In this document: piece after piece, positions 6,305 through 6,581 of the stretch
Layout of the letters: the number at the start of each line of letters is the position of its first letter
Numbering within the stretch: position 1 is the first letter of the stretch
Assembly: GCA_002388885.1 (NCBI GenBank)
Contig: DGNI01000145.1
Location: forward strand, 1 to 6,581
Length of the DNA stretch: 6,581 nt
Direction: 5' to 3'
Origin: Parvularculaceae bacterium UBA4496
GTDB taxonomy: Bacteria; Pseudomonadota; Alphaproteobacteria; Caulobacterales; Parvularculaceae
The notes under the pieces: model-generated
What the model was told of the DNA's origin: nothing
Database searches by the model: none
Seen by the model: the letters and a program-made list of their open reading frames with translations, nothing else
Made by a program: the position numbers and the translations under genes

Positions 6305-6581
6305 TTAAAGATCAAGCAACAGTCGCTGCGGATCTTCGAGATTTTCCTTGACGCGCACGAGGAACGTCACCGCGCCTTTGCCGTCCACAATCCGGTGATC
6401 GTAGGACATGGCGAGATACATCATCGGGCGGATCACAACCTCGCCATTGCGGGCGATGGGGCGTTCCTCGATCCGGTGCATGCCGAGAATGCCCGACTGC
6501 GGCTGGTTGAGGATCGGCGTCGACAGGAGCGAGCCGTAAACGCCGCCATTAGTGATCGTGAAGGTGCCGCCCTGCATTTCC
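6305..6581 (-). CDS. odhB: 2-oxoglutarate dehydrogenase E2, dihydrolipoyllysine succinyltransferase, C-terminal part only
   Basis: The last ~92 codons of the E2 core enzyme (also called SucB), which transfers succinyl groups from lipoamide to CoA in the TCA cycle. The 5' part lies beyond the right edge of the window. Seen: the catalytic-domain segments [15 protein letters not shown] and [16 protein letters not shown], the [16 protein letters not shown] strand, and the active-site motif DHRIVDG with the catalytic His and Asp. The protein ends in RLLLDL, as is usual for SucB. These wordings point to the succinyltransferase rather than the acetyltransferase of pyruvate dehydrogenase. It is the first gene visible in the cluster odhB - unknown - lpdA - small membrane protein. 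Confidence 0.94.
   Translation of the reverse strand, partial: EMQGGTFTITNGGVYGSLLSTPILNQPQSGILGMHRIEERPIARNGEVVIRPMMYLAMSYDHRIVDGKGAVTFLVRVKENLEDPQRLLLDL

Overview
The window looks like part of an alphaproteobacterial chromosome, possibly of the Hyphomonadaceae/Parvularculaceae type. This is inferred from gene content and protein style: a DUF1244 protein, a SucB/Lpd cluster whose Lpd ends in a HAHPTRSE motif, a CBU_0592-type membrane protein, and fairly high GC. No rRNA, tRNA, CRISPR array, IS element or phage gene is visible. No gap between genes exceeds about 200 bases.

Layout. On the + strand, 1-947 is one open frame that enters from the left edge. Its first ~80 codons read as the C-terminal part of a TRAP-transporter large permease (DctM). 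The rest reads as the C-terminal two thirds of a FecCD/BtuC-family ABC permease. The join falls on a short segment that both families share, and codon usage changes close to it, so a chimera (assembly artefact or real recombination) is the best reading. The partner ATPase follows with an ATGA overlap (944-1717). Together they are the membrane and motor parts of a siderophore, heme or cobalamin importer.

Everything from 1710 to the right edge is on the - strand. Read in the direction of transcription, it begins with the C-terminus of odhB/sucB (E2 of 2-oxoglutarate dehydrogenase). Next come an AT-rich unknown gene, lpdA (E3), and a small three-helix membrane protein, all packed like an operon with overlaps or gaps of at most 10 bases. 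After a 198-base gap comes a 635-residue POT/PTR2 proton-coupled peptide transporter. It carries an unusual ~110-residue hydrophilic insert between transmembrane helices 3 and 4. A strong hairpin terminator follows, then a DUF1244 protein that converges on the ABC ATPase with an 8-base overlap.

Functionally these are central metabolism (2-oxoglutarate dehydrogenase E2 and E3), peptide uptake, and iron-complex or cobalamin uptake. I do not see a convincing new multi-gene system. The points most worth checking are the TRAP/FecCD chimera, the periplasmic insert in the peptide transporter, and the compositionally foreign gene between odhB and lpdA.
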